Shown here: positions 34,696 to 47,039 of the stretch, one piece after another | Layout of the letters: each line of letters begins with the position of its first letter | Numbering within the stretch: position 1 is the first letter of the stretch | Source: Delphinapterus leucas | Taxonomy: Eukaryota > Chordata > Mammalia > Artiodactyla > Monodontidae | Assembly: GCF_002288925.2 (NCBI RefSeq) | Contig: NW_022097996.1 | Coordinates: forward strand, 13,450,139-13,514,138 | Length of the DNA stretch: 64,000 nt | Direction: 5' to 3' | Translations under genes and position numbers: made by a program | The notes under the pieces: generated by a model | Databases searched by the model: none | What the model was told of the DNA's origin: nothing | Seen by the model: the letters and a program-made list of their open reading frames with translations, nothing else

Positions 34696-34924
34696 AGGAG
34701 TTACAATTTTTTATGTCTCACTCAGAACCTAGCCCCATAAACATTTGAAGACTGGTTAATATTGTGATGGTCTGAGTCAGAACCTGGGAGTAAGTACCTG
34801 AAAATGACCATAATTCTTAATAGCTAATAGGATTAAGAAAGTTCACTCCAGAAGAGAAGATCTGAGTCTTTTGTCTCTTTTACAGGTCACAGACTTAGTT
34901 CCTCTGAGTTTTAAGATGGCTGAA

Positions 34925-35095
34925 GGTATAATGATCTTGGAAAAGATCTAGATTTGACTCCTAGCTCTATCACTTTCTGTATTATAATTTCGGATAAGCT
35001 CTTTAAATTACATGAACTTCAGATTCCTTGTCTGTAAAACTAGGAGAAATGGAACCTAGTTCACAAATAGTTGCAGGGATTTCAAGAAGTTGCAT
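34925..35095 (+). repeat. MIR SINE
   Basis: The order 'gatttgactcctagctctatcactttc', 'cggataagctctttaaatta', 'cagattccttgtctgtaaaactagg' matches MIR on the + strand. Confidence 0.7.
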
Positions 35096-36837
35096 AGATC
35101 CTTCCACCTTGCCACCTTCATTACCATCTCCCCTTTACTCTGGGTGAAATTTATTCATTCTGGATGATAACTAAGAAAATTTTGCTCTTAGCAGGAATTT
35201 TCTGGTATCACCTCCTACTTTACTCATTCCTGCTCTGTCATGAGATGCTGAAACATTTTACTCGTGGCTTAAATTAACTACACTCTAAGTCTCTAACCAA
35301 TTCTCATCAAGACAGAAAGAAGATATTGACAGCCTCCAATCCTTCTGAATTAATGGATATTGAATTAAATTTCTTGTCAGTTATCTGTTTCACCTCTGAT
35401 GAACCTTGAACCTCTGAATGTCACAGGGATACAGCCTTCAGCTTTACCTCTTAGGTATACCTCTTTGTTCTAAATGGCTATGTCTTGTCTTCCTGTTCAA
35501 CTATTGCAGTTCCATGATAAAATTAGTCTTAACCTTTAACCTAGCTGTTGTTGCTGGCACCTGCCTTTCCTCAAGGATGAGCTGTGCTACTCTCAAAGTA
35601 TGGGGACTCTTGTGAGCCGTGGGCTTGACCTGATTCCATGTTATCATGGCTAATAGTAACCTATTTGTCTTGATCTCTTTGGGCCTTACTTTGGATTGCT
35701 GGGCAGCTAATTAGCATACATATCCTTCAAGATTAGTTAATTCATTCACTCTTTCATTTTTTCATTCATTCTTTCATCCATTTTCTGAGCATGTAAACTC
35801 CACTTCAGACCCTTCCCTAAGTTCTAGGATGCAGAGTTAAGTATACCAGAGTTAGTACCATTGGTCTTGATCTGACCATGTCTCAGCTTCACCTCATACT
35901 GCACTTATCCCAACGCGACTCATAGCTGAGTCTGAATTATCCTTAAATGCTACATTTTACTATTTATAGACAAAGATGTTCAAATGGGAAATGAAGAAAA
36001 TGTTGTTAACAGATCCAAATGCATATTGAATAGTTTGGATATTTCCTGAAGTCTTTAATTCACCTCAGAACAAATAATCAAATGGTCTTTTCTAAGTAGA
36101 ATTATTTACATTAAAACAAAATAACAAGTTAGAAACAGAAACATCTTTAGAAGTACTTTTAGGTAACATACTACACTTGCCTAGTGAGAGGCAGAGCATG
36201 GGACAAAACAAATTTAATGCAGGACTCTGTCTTCTCTACACAAATGCTCTAATCTTGAGTGGGATGATTTGTTATAGTCCTAATAAAGTTAATGGAAATG
36301 ATCAAAATCTTTCCAAGCATTTCTTGCTTTTATTTAAAAAATCAATACCCAGATTTCCATCAAATTGCAATAAACAGTGAAGCCAATATGTAGACTTTAC
36401 AGAGTCTGCCAGAAGTGTCTATTTTAAATGACCTAATGCAAGGACAAATACTCTAATGCCTTTGTGACTCTCCAGTGCTTGATCCATTGGCAGCCAGCCT
36501 TGTGTTCTCTTAGCCAGCCCTAATAAGAAGAGAGGTTGTCAATGGCAGTTGCTCCTCTCTGGTTAGATTTGGGATTAAGTCATATACTTCAGTCTGAATT
36601 TCAGTTGTCCCATGGAGTCTCTTTTTCTGCCAAGTTGACCTTGGACTTTGTATGTGGAGGTAAGTGCACACCACTACCAGAATTTCAGGCTGACCCCTGG
36701 GACCCCAGCTTGATTTCCATGTTAGAGTTTTCTCTCCCTGAATTGTTAGTCTCTAGCTAAAGTGTTTTTTTTTTTTCTATTTAGTCTCCATAATTAAGAT
36801 TCTCTTGTTTTATGTAGCTTTTCGATTCATGCATTTT
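35096..36837. other. Mostly unassigned DNA with a small L2 piece
   Basis: A minus-strand L2 end with decayed ttcattcattc repeats lies at about 35735-35880. The remaining sequence shows no gene or clear repeat. Frames at 35418-35615, 36177-36380 and 36536-36760 lack motifs. Confidence 0.4.
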
Positions 36838-37010
36838 TGCAACAAATATTTATTGAATAATTACAATGTGTCAGCTAGGTACTGGATTACAGCAGGAACA
36901 AGGTGAGATTTCCCCTACTTTCACAGAGTTTACAGTCTATTGAGGTGATAGGTATTTAACAAGACCTTACTATAAAATGTAATGAGTGCTAATAGGGGAA
37001 GCAGAGTTCC
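36838..37010 (-). repeat. L2 LINE 3' end
   Basis: 'caacaaatatttattgaataattacaatgtgtcagctaggtactgg' followed by 'tttcacagagtttacagtctattgagg' is the reverse complement of the L2 3' end. Confidence 0.7.
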
Positions 37011-38090
37011 TATCTCCTCTAGGGGCTCAATCTTGAATTCTGCTCAATGAGGAAATTTCCTAGAATCACAGCAACAGTTTACCTGATTTCCAAGAGTCCT
37101 GCCCCTCTCCCTTTTGATTTCCCCATACTATGTCCTCCCTATCTGATTCTGTTCCTCAACACTGATCACTTAGATACTCATAATTGAGTCTTGTTTCACT
37201 ATTTCACTATGCTTGGAGCTGCCTGGTTATCTCTTCAGCGGACCTCAGTTGCAAGATCAGCTCCTTCTAGTAAGGCTTTGGCATTTTGTCTCAAGCTAGC
37301 CACTGTGTCTTACTCTCCCTCCCAGCTCCATAGGCAAAAGTCCCAGAATTCTATGCATATCGGCTTATTAAGATCTCTGCAAATATATATTTATGCAAAC
37401 TTTGATTTGGAACTGGCTTTCTCTGTAGTTAAACCATGTCAGTGCCTTAAGATACAATGCAATGTTTCTTTAAGGAACTTATCTCTAACAGAGAGCCTGA
37501 TTCATTTTAAGGCCATGCTATACTTTATACTTCCTTAACGAGGTATGTACTATTTTCTCATGTGCAAAATGGAAATAATGAGTGTTGAGTTGAGGATCAA
37601 AAAGAGATAATATATGGGGAAAGACTTCAATGCATCCCACTCTTGTAAAATATTTTTACAGTTACTTGCTAAGGGATACCCTAGTAAGATGAAAGAAGTG
37701 TTATAACTGTCAAAATTGTTTTCCTTATGCCCAAGAGGGTAAAATTTGTTCTTCTTTGGGTGTCAGTTTTCTCTTCTATTAAATGAATGACTTTCTGGTA
37801 TCAATATCGATTCCATGATACTATTGATGTTTAAATATTTCAGTAAGATCAATTAATAGACAAATCCACTATCAACAAACATTTATTACACAAAGAGAAT
37901 GTACACAGAAACATATTGAGTGCTTGGGACATTCAATGATTTAACATCTTATTATATCTACTGAGGAACTTCTCTAATTTGGAAGAGAAGAAGCACATAT
38001 GGGAAGATATAATGGTCAGTATGCAGTTAAGTGTTAAATATGAATAAGATACCAGAAGTGAAGAATGGGAAAAAACTTTTACTGGCAGCC
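37011..38090. other. Unassigned DNA
   Basis: No gene is recognised. The 115-codon frame at 37191-37538 (+) is the longest here, but its translation is compositionally ordinary with no domain I recognise. It has no nearby CpG-rich start and no visible splice or exon context. It is treated as chance. Confidence 0.4.
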
Positions 38091-38094
38091 AGTG

Positions 38095-38250
38095 ATTTTC
38101 CATTACTTAATCCTCATAATAACTGTGCAAGATTTATATTGGTATCCCTGTTTTGCAAATGAAAGATATGAGACTGAAATAACATCCTTAATTTCATCAA
38201 ACTAAAACATCTAGTAACTAGAAACCACACTTGTCAATTTTATAACAAAA
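38095..38250 (-). repeat. MIR SINE
   Basis: 'ccattacttaatcctcataataactgtgcaagatttatattggtatccctgttttgcaaatgaaagatatgag' (abridged landmarks) gives the MIR reverse-complement order. Confidence 0.65.
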
Positions 38251-38844
38251 TATAGGTTTTTCCACTAAGTCAAAGTCTTTGGTAGCTCAGAAACTACAAG
38301 TTTCTTACTGCATAATGTATTACCTAAATTGGGAAGCTTTTGAGAGTGAAAGGCGTACTGTTAATAGTTTCTCTGAAAGAAAAGACATAAAACAGAAATG
38401 ACCTGGGCAAACTGGGATGTATGATCATCCTAACTACCATGTTTTATTCAAACTATGTCACTGGGAAAAAAAAAGATGTAGGAATATTTTAGAGCAGGAT
38501 TGTGCTCTAAAGTAGACAAGTGTTCCAATCAACACTTGGTGGAAGGGCCATTCCTCTACTCTACCCCCATCTTCAGCTGTGTTCTCAGACCTCCAGTGCT
38601 TGAATTTAATATTCTTTAGCTGCATAGTCTTGATAGCTTACAATGCCTCTTCCTTCATAAACCTAGCACCGTCTTTGCTTGAAGCTTTCAGGGGTTTAAT
38701 ATTAGCATAATGACCTTGGGGTGGCAGGATGGGTCCCCAAATGAACCCGTGAGCTTGCATAATCCCCACTGCCCCTTATTTCTAGCTAGCTGCTTTATAC
38801 GTGTTACATCAAACAAGGGGTGTTTAGGAGTCGCCAACTGGCCT

Positions 38845-38960
38845 AGGTCTGAATCTTCACTTTCCCTCTTAAGTGTGTGAAATTTGGCAAGTTACTTATC
38901 TTTGTCTGAGTTTTCTCATCAGTAAAGAGAGGATAATCATAGGGCCTATGTGACAGGCTT
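38845..38960 (+). repeat. MIR SINE fragment
   Basis: 'gaaatttggcaagttactta' followed by 'gagttttctcatcagtaaagagaggataatcatagggcc' matches MIR on the + strand. Confidence 0.7.
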
Positions 38961-39079
38961 CCAAAAGTATTAGCTACTTTTAGTATTAGTATTAGATAAT
39001 TAGAATGATCACTGCTTTCTAACAAGCAGAGGATGGGATAAACAGCTCAATAAGTATAGTTTACTGACTCTTGACAAAG

Positions 39080-39310
39080 AGAAGCATTACTAGTACAGTA
39101 GTGGATTTGAAGTTATGAGTCTTGGTTTCAGGTCCCAGCATTTCCGTGGAATGCTTTTGGGCAAGTCCTGTTACTCTCTGAGTCTCAGTTCTCTCATCTG
39201 TGTAAACTGCAGCTGATGGCTACCTTTACAGAGCTGTCTACCTCACAGGGCCACTGTGAACTTCAAAAATAAAATACTTTATATTCTGAAAAGTGCTACA
39301 TAAAACTAAA
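39080..39310 (+). repeat. MIR SINE
   Basis: 'tgggcaagtcctgttactctctgagtctcagttctctcatctgtgtaaactg' and 'tctacctcacagggccactgtgaa' (abridged) follow MIR order on the + strand. Confidence 0.75.
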
Positions 39311-40719
39311 TGACTGTAAGTTGTAATTCTAACATGTTTTATTACAGGTGATTCAAGAATTTATTCAATAAAATGTATATGGCACTTGGACACTTTCAAA
39401 TACTTTTAAGTATAAAAATAGCCTTGGCTCTTTTATCACCTGTAACTTAATAGGTGACTTATATCATTGGCAGGGTTGGATTAAGATCTTAAAAAACCCC
39501 ACAATTATCAGTTTTTGGTGAAAGTACGTATGTCCAGAGTTTGCCTCTTGGCCAAAAGAGTTGTCAGGAGAGTAGTAATTGGATACAATCTGTTCATCAT
39601 TTCCAAGGCTCTGAAGAACAACAGACTGCCTCCTCTTAAATATGTGGCCCACATGTCAAAATGGAAGGATATTATACATTAAAAAATACAGGAATGAAAA
39701 CATTACCAGAATTAAGGCTAGCTCTGCTTGGAAGAGATTTTGTGGTGCATTGCAGACAAACAGGAGAAGCAATGCTGAATCCAGTTATAGAATCAGCTTC
39801 AATTTCCCCTTGCTGTCTTGGTCAAGCAGCCGAGGAAACTAAGAGAACCAGAGTTCAGCAGTGGGCCAGAAGGGATCCCAGGGCAATTTTCCAGGGGAAG
39901 TCGAAAATAATCAGGTGAGAGAGAAAGGCCTCTGTACTGTTTTGAGTTGCTATAAAAGTCAGATTAAATACAGAACATCCCAAGTGAAAATCCTCTTAAA
40001 GAAAATAATTTAAAAATGGAATTTTACATAAAATCTGTATTCTAGAAGGACATACTGAGATTAACACCCACTGCCCTTGAAAGAGATGTGAGTGCTTCAG
40101 TTAGCTTTCCCAGGGCATGTGTGGAGGCTGAGTGCTTGATGTTGTAATGCCATTACCCTGCTCATTATTCCCAACAGGCAGGACAGTCCCACTTGCCAGT
40201 TGGGGAAATGGATCGGGTTTAGCTGCCATAAGCTCACAAACTGGCCATTTCCAGGCTTTTTCTTTTTCCCTACTAAACTCCACCATCATTCAGATCTTTC
40301 AAGCAGAGAGAGTTTATAAAATGCACTTAAAACTTAAGTGGTTGAAAGAGCTCACGGTTGCCTAACAACAGAACTTCCAGAGGAAAGCAATGTGAAACGC
40401 TGAAGAAATCTCTAGAGAAGAGAGGAAACCTTGCTTCTAGCTGTAGCTTTCTTGTTACATTAAGTGGGAAAAGCATTTCAGCACTTGAGGGAACTCACGT
40501 ATAAAATGACATGCTTGAATTAGATGATCACTAGCGTTCCTTTCACTGTCTTATCTGTGATTGGATGAACTATCAAGTTATTATCGTCTCAGACTCAGAC
40601 ATGACACTTGGGTTTAGTTTGTGATGTTATCATTGATTCCAGCATCTTTGACCATTCTGAATCAAATTCCTTAGTTACCTAACTCTCTATGTAAGATACC
40701 ATCCTGTCAATATATGGTT
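39311..40719. other. Unassigned DNA
   Basis: No gene or clear repeat is recognised. The overlapping + strand frames at 39642-39918 (66 and 85 codons) show no motif and no conserved-family feature. Confidence 0.4.
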
Positions 40720-40724
40720 CTTTT

Positions 40725-41830
40725 GCATGATTTACTCAAATATTTCTTGAGCATGTATAGTATATAAGGTACTATACTTGGGCTAAGGGAGTAAAAATGA
40801 GTAAATCACAAACACCATCTTCTGGGAGCTTGCAGCACTTTCCTACCACTGCAGAGGTAGGAAAATGTACACAGGTATCTGTAAAACATGGAGAGGTTCA
40901 TGAAACTTGGAGAGACCCTAGAGGTCACCTAACCAAGTGTCTTTTATTTGACTCCCAAGACTCCCTAGAGATGTGAAAGGCTTTTATTTGATAATAAGGG
41001 TTATATTGTGATGGGTCTTGGAAAGTCTTATGCATCTCTCATATCTTGACAAAAAAAGACATGGAGGCTCAAGTTAAATGACTTGCCCCAAATCACACAG
41101 CTAATAAGTGTCAGAGGTAGCATTCAAACTCATGCTTTCCAATTACGCATTTAAGTATTTTTATGCAAATTCAGCCCTTTATGTAAGGCGAAAATTGATA
41201 GATGCACACCAGAGCTATAGAAGTAAAGTGATGATCTTGGAAAGGAGGGAGAAGTTGAATCAGGAAGGAATTAAGGAACAAATTTCATGGAAGAGGTGGC
41301 ATTTGAATTGGACATTGTGGAACGTTTTAACTTAGGTCTCTGCAGTTGGTAAGAAAGACATTCTTGGCAGAGGAAATATTATGAACAAAGGAAACAAAAA
41401 TAGATAGTAACACCATGTGGTTCAGAGGCCTTGGTTTCAATCAGTAGGCAGTTGAAGAATGTTGACATTTTTCAGCCAAAGAATGGCATCATCATATTTA
41501 TAGTCTTGAAGGAATTATATTTACAATACATATAAAATGCCTTTGTGAAGGTCAATTAGGTGGTCACTACAATTGTCCAGGAAAAGACAGGAGGGTGTCA
41601 AGCAGAATTGTCAGACACGGGAGGAGAAAATGGACTCAGTGATTTTAGAAAGAACGGAATTGTGGGATGAGATGAGGAAGTGCTCAAGGGATCACATTGC
41701 ATCAAGTCTGGTTGACAGCAGGGTAGCAATGTCAGGGCTACAGCTACAGATTTTGGCATTAGCGACCCACAGGAAAATATTACTAGAATGAAGGTGGATA
41801 AATGAGCAAGGGAAAGATCATGTATTATTT
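40725..41830 (-). repeat. Long L2 LINE copy, minus strand, with a MIR inside
   Basis: It begins with 'tactcaaatatttcttgagcatg' (reverse L2 end) and continues through 'ctgggagcttgcag', 'ggaagaggtggcatttgaattgg', 'ttcttggcagaggaaatatt', 'gcaaagaatggcatcatc'-like text, and 'gtggtcactacaattgtccagg'. A minus-strand MIR lies at about 41040-41150 ('atgacttgccccaaatcacacagctaataag'). Confidence 0.65.
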
Positions 41831-42345
41831 GTGAATCTGTAGTCCCCACATTAAGTTTGCAAGGATCTTAACTGCAGGGACCATATTTTAATGTTTTAAT
41901 AACAGGTAATTACAACATAATGTACATTCAAATAAGTGCACAGGTATTAAATGTGAAAATGTCTTTTCACAGAGCAGTTGCAATAGAGCATTATCTGCAT
42001 CCCAGATGGCACTCTTACTACTATTCCCACTTAGTTTTTCCTGGTTTTGCCCTTTACATAAACACAATCATGTAGCATACGCTCTTCTGTGTTTGGCTTC
42101 TTTTACTCAAAATTATGCCTGTGACTCCATCTATAATACTGCTTGTAGCAGTAAATCATATTTTTCATTCCTCTGTAGTATTCTGTTGTATGAATACACC
42201 ACAATATATTTAATATATTCTGTTATTCAATCACTTGAAATTAAAAATAATACTGCTATGACATCCTTGTACATGTTTTCAGATGCATGTATGCATGTAT
42301 TTCTTTTAGACCTAAACTAGGGAGTGTTATTTCTGGATCTTAAAA

Positions 42346-42347
42346 TG

Positions 42348-42396
<49 letters not shown>
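42346..42396 (+). repeat. (CA)n array with GCGCGC start
   Basis: 51 bp of alternating pyrimidine-purine starting tgcgcgcg and then CA units. It is typical of potential Z-DNA. Confidence 0.95.
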
Positions 42397-42398
<2 letters not shown>

Positions 42399-42839
42399 AT
42401 ATATCTTTAGCAGACTGCCGAAGGGTTTTTCAAAATAATTATACCAATTTACATTCTCACCAGCAGTGTCTATATCAGTCTTTTAATATTAGTCATTCTG
42501 GAGAGTAAGTGGTATTTCGTTGCAATTTGTATTTCTTTGATGACTAATGAGGTTGAGCACCTTTGCATGTGTCTGTTGCTGTTTGGTGATTTGGTTATCC
42601 TCATTGGTGAATGCCTCTTTAGCACTCTTGCCTGATATTCTATCCAATTATCTGTCTATATGCTAATTGATGTAAGAGTCATTTATTAATTTGTGCTGCA
42701 AGTGCTCTTAAACTTTATGTTTTTCAAGTATCTTCTCCCATTTTGTGGCTTGTATTTTGACATTTCTAATGGTATATTTTGATGACCGGAAATTGCCAAT
42801 TTTATTCCATTCATGCATCTTTTCCTTTATCATTAATTA

Positions 42840-42886
42840 TGTGTGTGTGTGTGTGTGTGTGCGCGCGTGCACGTGTGTGTGTGTGT
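42840..42886 (+). repeat. (TG)n array with GCGCGC core
   Basis: 47 bp of unbroken purine-pyrimidine alternation: TG units, a gcgcgcgtgcacg core, then TG units. It is complementary to the CA array about 450 bp upstream. Confidence 0.95.
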
Positions 42887-43378
42887 CTCCTGCATAAGGG
42901 CAACTTTCTCTTCCTCAATATTATAAAGACATTCCTGTACATTATCTTCTCTGTTATTTCCAAATTAGGTCACAGTCCACCAACAATTGATTTTTGTATA
43001 TGGAGTGAGATAGAGGTAGATGTTCACCTTTTCCCAGAAGGCTATCAAAAGACAGCAGCATTCAGAGAAAGACTACCCTTTGCCACTGCTCTGGCATGTG
43101 TCAGTATATGTGTGGGTCTGCTTCTGAACCCTTTATTTTTTGTATTACTGATTTTTCCTATTTATCTATATTTACAGACTGTCTTAATTTTTGTAGCTTT
43201 ATAAAAAATCTTGATGTCTGCTAACACTGCCTTAATTACTGTGGCTTTATAAAATTCTTAATACCTGGAAGTCTAAGTTCTCCAATTTTGCTCTTCTTCA
43301 AGTTGATCTGAGCCATTTCCAATCCTTTGCATTTCCAGATGCAAAACACTACTTAAAATCATTTTCCATATACTCCTA

Positions 43379-43388
43379 CACACACACT

Positions 43389-43422
<34 letters not shown>
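43379..43422 (+). repeat. (CA)n array, interrupted
   Basis: CA units with two interruptions (ctcacata), within the same old L1M. Confidence 0.95.
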
Positions 43423-43423
<1 letters not shown>

Positions 43424-44624
43424 TCAAGGATCTGGGATTCTATCAGATCTCCAAATCAGTTTAGAAAGAATGCATATCTTAAAATATGCATTCTTCTTTT
43501 TGAAGACTATGAACATGATACATCTCTGGCTCCATTTATTAAACTTTTCTTAATTTCTCTCAAGAATGTTTTATCATTTTTTTTGTGTGTAGAGGTTTTT
43601 GCACATATTTTGTTAGATTTATTCCTAAGTTTACAATTTTTGATGGTATTGTAAATGGTATGGTTTTTCAAACTTTCATTTTCTAATTGTTTTTAGATAG
43701 TATAATGAAATACAATTTACATTTGCACTGTGATCTTGTATCTCGTGACCTTGTTAAATCCACTTAGCAATTGAAACACTTAGTCTGTAGATTTTGTTGT
43801 TTATTCAACAATAAAAAGTCACATTACCAATGAATAATATTGCTTCCTCTCTATCTTCATATATTTATTTTTTACTTGCCTTAATGTGCTAGCCAAGACA
43901 TCTAATACAATGTTAAATGAAATTAGTGATAAGATGTATTCTTGTCTCATTCCTGATTTCAGAGGTAAAGCTTCATATGTCTCACCATTAAGGATACATT
44001 TTGCTGTAGGTTTTTTGTAGATGCCTTAAATCAGATTAATAAACATCCTCTATTGCTACTTTAAGAATTTTTGCCATAAATGGATGCTAAATTTATCAAA
44101 TGATGTTCTGTATAAATCAAGATGATTGTGTAATTTTTCTTCTTTAGTCTGTTAATATGATTTATATTGTTTTAATGTTAAATCAAACTTTTCTTTCTGG
44201 AATAAACCCAACTTTATTGTGATGTATTATCCTTTTTATATACGGGTTAATTTTATTTGAATCTATTTTGCTTTTGAATTTTGCAACTTTATTCATGATT
44301 GATCTGTCATTTTTTTAATGTCCTTTTCAAGTTTTGGCATCAGGGTTATTCTCCTCTCATAAAATAAACTGGAGAAAAGTTTTCATTTTGCTATTCAGTG
44401 GAAGAATTTTGGTATTCACTGGAAGAATTTGTATAGAATTAACACAGTTAATTACCAAATATTTGATAGAACTCATTGGTATAGCTTCTGGACCTGAGGT
44501 TTGCTTTGTGGGAAGATTTGTTGTTTTTTTAACTATAGTTTTAATATTTTAAGATACATAAGATTATCCAGATTTTCTGTTTCTTCTTGTGTTGGACCAT
44601 ATCTCCTTAATCTTTAGTTCTTCC

Positions 44625-44690
44625 TCTATTTTCCGGTACCTGGCATGATGCAGTTGCTCAAATAATATTTATTGAATGAGTAAAGGACTT
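44625..44690 (+). repeat. L2 3' end remnant
   Basis: 'ggtacctggcatgatgcag' followed by 'tcaaataatatttattgaatgag' matches the last bases of L2 on the + strand. Confidence 0.55.
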
Positions 44691-44699
44691 AATGGTGGA

Positions 44700-46190
44700 T
44701 TTGGCATATGAATTCATGAGAAAATAGTGACCCAGACTGCATATGTGTATACATACTTACATGTGTAAACATACACACACATAGACACATATATACATAT
44801 ACATGTGTTTAATTCTAATGTTTAATGAAGGATGGCTACAAGAGGCTCTGCCGTGGGGCATGATAAATCACCTACAGCTCAGTGGGGAGCAGAGTAAGTA
44901 GACACTGGGCCAAAACTAACAGACCCAAATGTAGTGCTAATCTCTGAGAGCATACATAAACCTGGATGAGTTTATCTACGAGCAACATTAATTATCTTTT
45001 GATCTGGGTTGTCATTTAAACACAAGAGAATCTGATTTGATGGATGGTGCAAAATAAGGAGAACTTCTAAATAGTGGGCATACACCTAGTCGTGTGAAAT
45101 CAACATTATGATTGCAGGTGGTCCATTTGCCTTAGAACAAAATAGAAACCAACAAAGGAAGTAGAGAAAGCAAATCTAATCCCCAAAGTAAATGCCAGTG
45201 AGGCTTCAGTTGTATGTCAGAGTCCTACATACTTCAGTTGGGCTCCAGCTTCAATTTCCAATGCCATCAGGAACTGGAGTGAAAATCAGGAAACAGAGAC
45301 AGAAGCCCAGGCCCATAGTCTGGAAACTGAAAGTAGAGGTTAACGCAAGACTGCAGCACGAGCTACAAGCAGCTGCTTGTGAATAACTACAGAAAAAACA
45401 GCCCCTGGGCTTGATGAAGTAAGACCAATACTTGAGCCCCAAAGTGGCAGCCTGTTTCCTTGTAGGTCCCTCTGGTTTCGTCTAACTTGGCCCAGAGTCT
45501 TCACATGATAGGCCCACGAGCTATAGTTAGGACTGCACGACTAGGGCAGAAGGGGCTCAGGATCATGATCTCGTAAAGGGTTTCAACCCTGTTCATTCAA
45601 GGAGGTCTCATTGTAAATAGATTACTTATGTGTTTTAAAGACAAAATCAGAAATTTTATTGCCTTATTCCTTTGGAAATAATTCAGTGGAATGTGTAAAC
45701 CTCTAAGTCATGCATAAGATGTAGAATCTGAAACAGTGCTTCCCCAGTGGGACTGTTGTGAGTATACAGGTGGAGGAAGAGCCTGCAAATTAACGGCCTC
45801 AAAGACAAAGTTTATGATAAACATCTTATGCCCAGAGAAAGAATGCAAACAATAATACTGAATTCAAACAAGGGAATTAGATAGCAAACCTGCCCTCTCG
45901 TCCTCTTTCCCAGTTGTAAGAAGATGCCTTTCATTTTCACATTCCTGAGTTCATGAGGAATGCATTGTATTTTATGAAAGCACATTGTTAATACTTTGAT
46001 TTGTTTGTACTGTAGGACATGACAGCAACCCGGGGAATCTGGGATGTGTAAGATGTTTATTCTTCCTCTTTGATTATTCATCATTGCCTTCACTTTCCCT
46101 TGCTCTTCACTGGGCATTTTGGTATTCATAAATACCTTTAATAGAAATTATAGATAGAATAAAGGACTCAGAGCTAATGAAGCTATTTTT
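44700..46190. other. Unassigned DNA
   Basis: No gene is recognised. The 105-codon minus-strand frame at 45812-46129 has no motif or family resemblance I can see and is treated as chance. A mixed AC/AT-rich tract lies near 44748-44808. Confidence 0.4.
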
Positions 46191-46194
46191 AACA

Positions 46195-46440
46195 CGGTAA
46201 TATTGCTGACATGTACTAACATTTTCTGTGTGCAGGATATATCCTAATTTCTTTACATGTATTAGCTCCTTTCCTCATGAGATGGGTACTGTTATATTTT
46301 ACGCTTGAGGAAAATCAGATCCAGAAAGACTTCCGAACTTGACCAGGTTTACATGTGTTAAGCAGTGTAGTTAAGATTCAAACACAGGGTTTATGAGTCC
46401 CATCTATATACACTTAACCACCAAACTATGCCGTCTCTTA
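46195..46440 (-). repeat. MIR SINE, nearly complete
   Basis: The reverse MIR order is 'ttacatgtattagctcctttcctcatgagatgggtactg', 'gaaaatcagatccagaaag', 'tagttaagattcaaacacagg' and a final 'cacttaaccaccaaactatgcc' (tRNA-like head on the minus strand). Confidence 0.75.
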
Positions 46441-46721
46441 ATGATGTCGCATGCTACAGGCAATCAGAAGACCAAATCCTAAGTTATTCAATAAACCTAA
46501 CTTTAGTGTCATCTATGAATTAAGTACTGCTGTGCTCTACGTGAATAAGATATGCCAGTATGTCAAAAAGATATATGCCCCAAACTACAGATGTGGAAAT
46601 AGGTACCCAAATTCAGATTTTGTGTCTAATATTACTCCAAAAAAAATCAGTGCAGAACAAGGAGCAAGTTCAGATTTTTCTAGCACCTGCCTTAGACTTG
46701 AGTTGCAGCCCCGTAGCTTTT

Positions 46722-47022
46722 TTTGAAAATTTATTGATTTATTTTTTGGCTCCATTGGGTCTTCGTTGCTGCACATTCTCTAGTTGCAGTGAGCGGGGCC
46801 AGTCTTCGTTGCAGTGCACGGGCTTCTCCTTGCGGTTCACGGGCTTCTCATTGCAGTGGATTCTCTTGCTGCGGAGCACAGGCTCTAGAGCACAGGCTCA
46901 GTAGTTGTGGCGCACCAGCTTCATTGCTCCGCGGTATGTGGGATCCTCCCAGACCAGGGCTCGAACCCACCTCCCCTGCATTGGCAGGCGGATTCTCAAC
47001 CATTGCGCCACCAGGGAAGTGC
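46722..47022 (-). mobile_element. CHR-type tRNA-derived SINE, long form
   Basis: Minus strand. It has the tRNA-like head ('ccctggtggcgcaatgg'), box B-like ggttcgagcc and the long-form 3' segment ending near 46740-46760 with an A/T-rich tail. The flanks cagccccgtagctttt (46706-46721) and cagccccagagatttt (47023-47038) are a 16-bp duplication with three to four differences, so this copy is older than the one at 25.4 kb. Confidence 0.9.
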
Positions 47023-47039
47023 CAGCCCCAGAGATTTTA

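Larger units (their letters stand above)
42000..44600 (-). mobile_element. Old L1M LINE, minus strand, ORF2 3' half
   Basis: The reverse-complement L1 ORF2 landmarks are all present though decayed: 'ttacattctcaccagcagtg', 'gatgactaatgaggttgagcacc', 'cttaattactgtggctttata', 'tcaccattaaggatac' and 'tctggacctgaggttt'. Three dinucleotide arrays interrupt or border it (42346, 42840, 43379). The + strand frames at 42006-42320, 42779-43204 and 44334-44552 are antisense shadows of this element. Confidence 0.8.

Noticed and set aside
37191..37538. 115-codon + strand frame as a small gene
   Set aside because: No domain, homology cue or exon structure; length is within chance expectation for a 64-kb window.
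42779..43204. 141-codon + strand frame with VCVCVC repeat
   Set aside because: Antisense of an old L1M, running through a TG microsatellite.
42346..43422. Repeated arrays considered as CRISPR or satellite
   Set aside because: They are simple dinucleotide microsatellites without spacers, and the genome is mammalian.
45812..46129. 105-codon minus-strand frame as a gene
   Set aside because: No recognisable motif and no supporting context.
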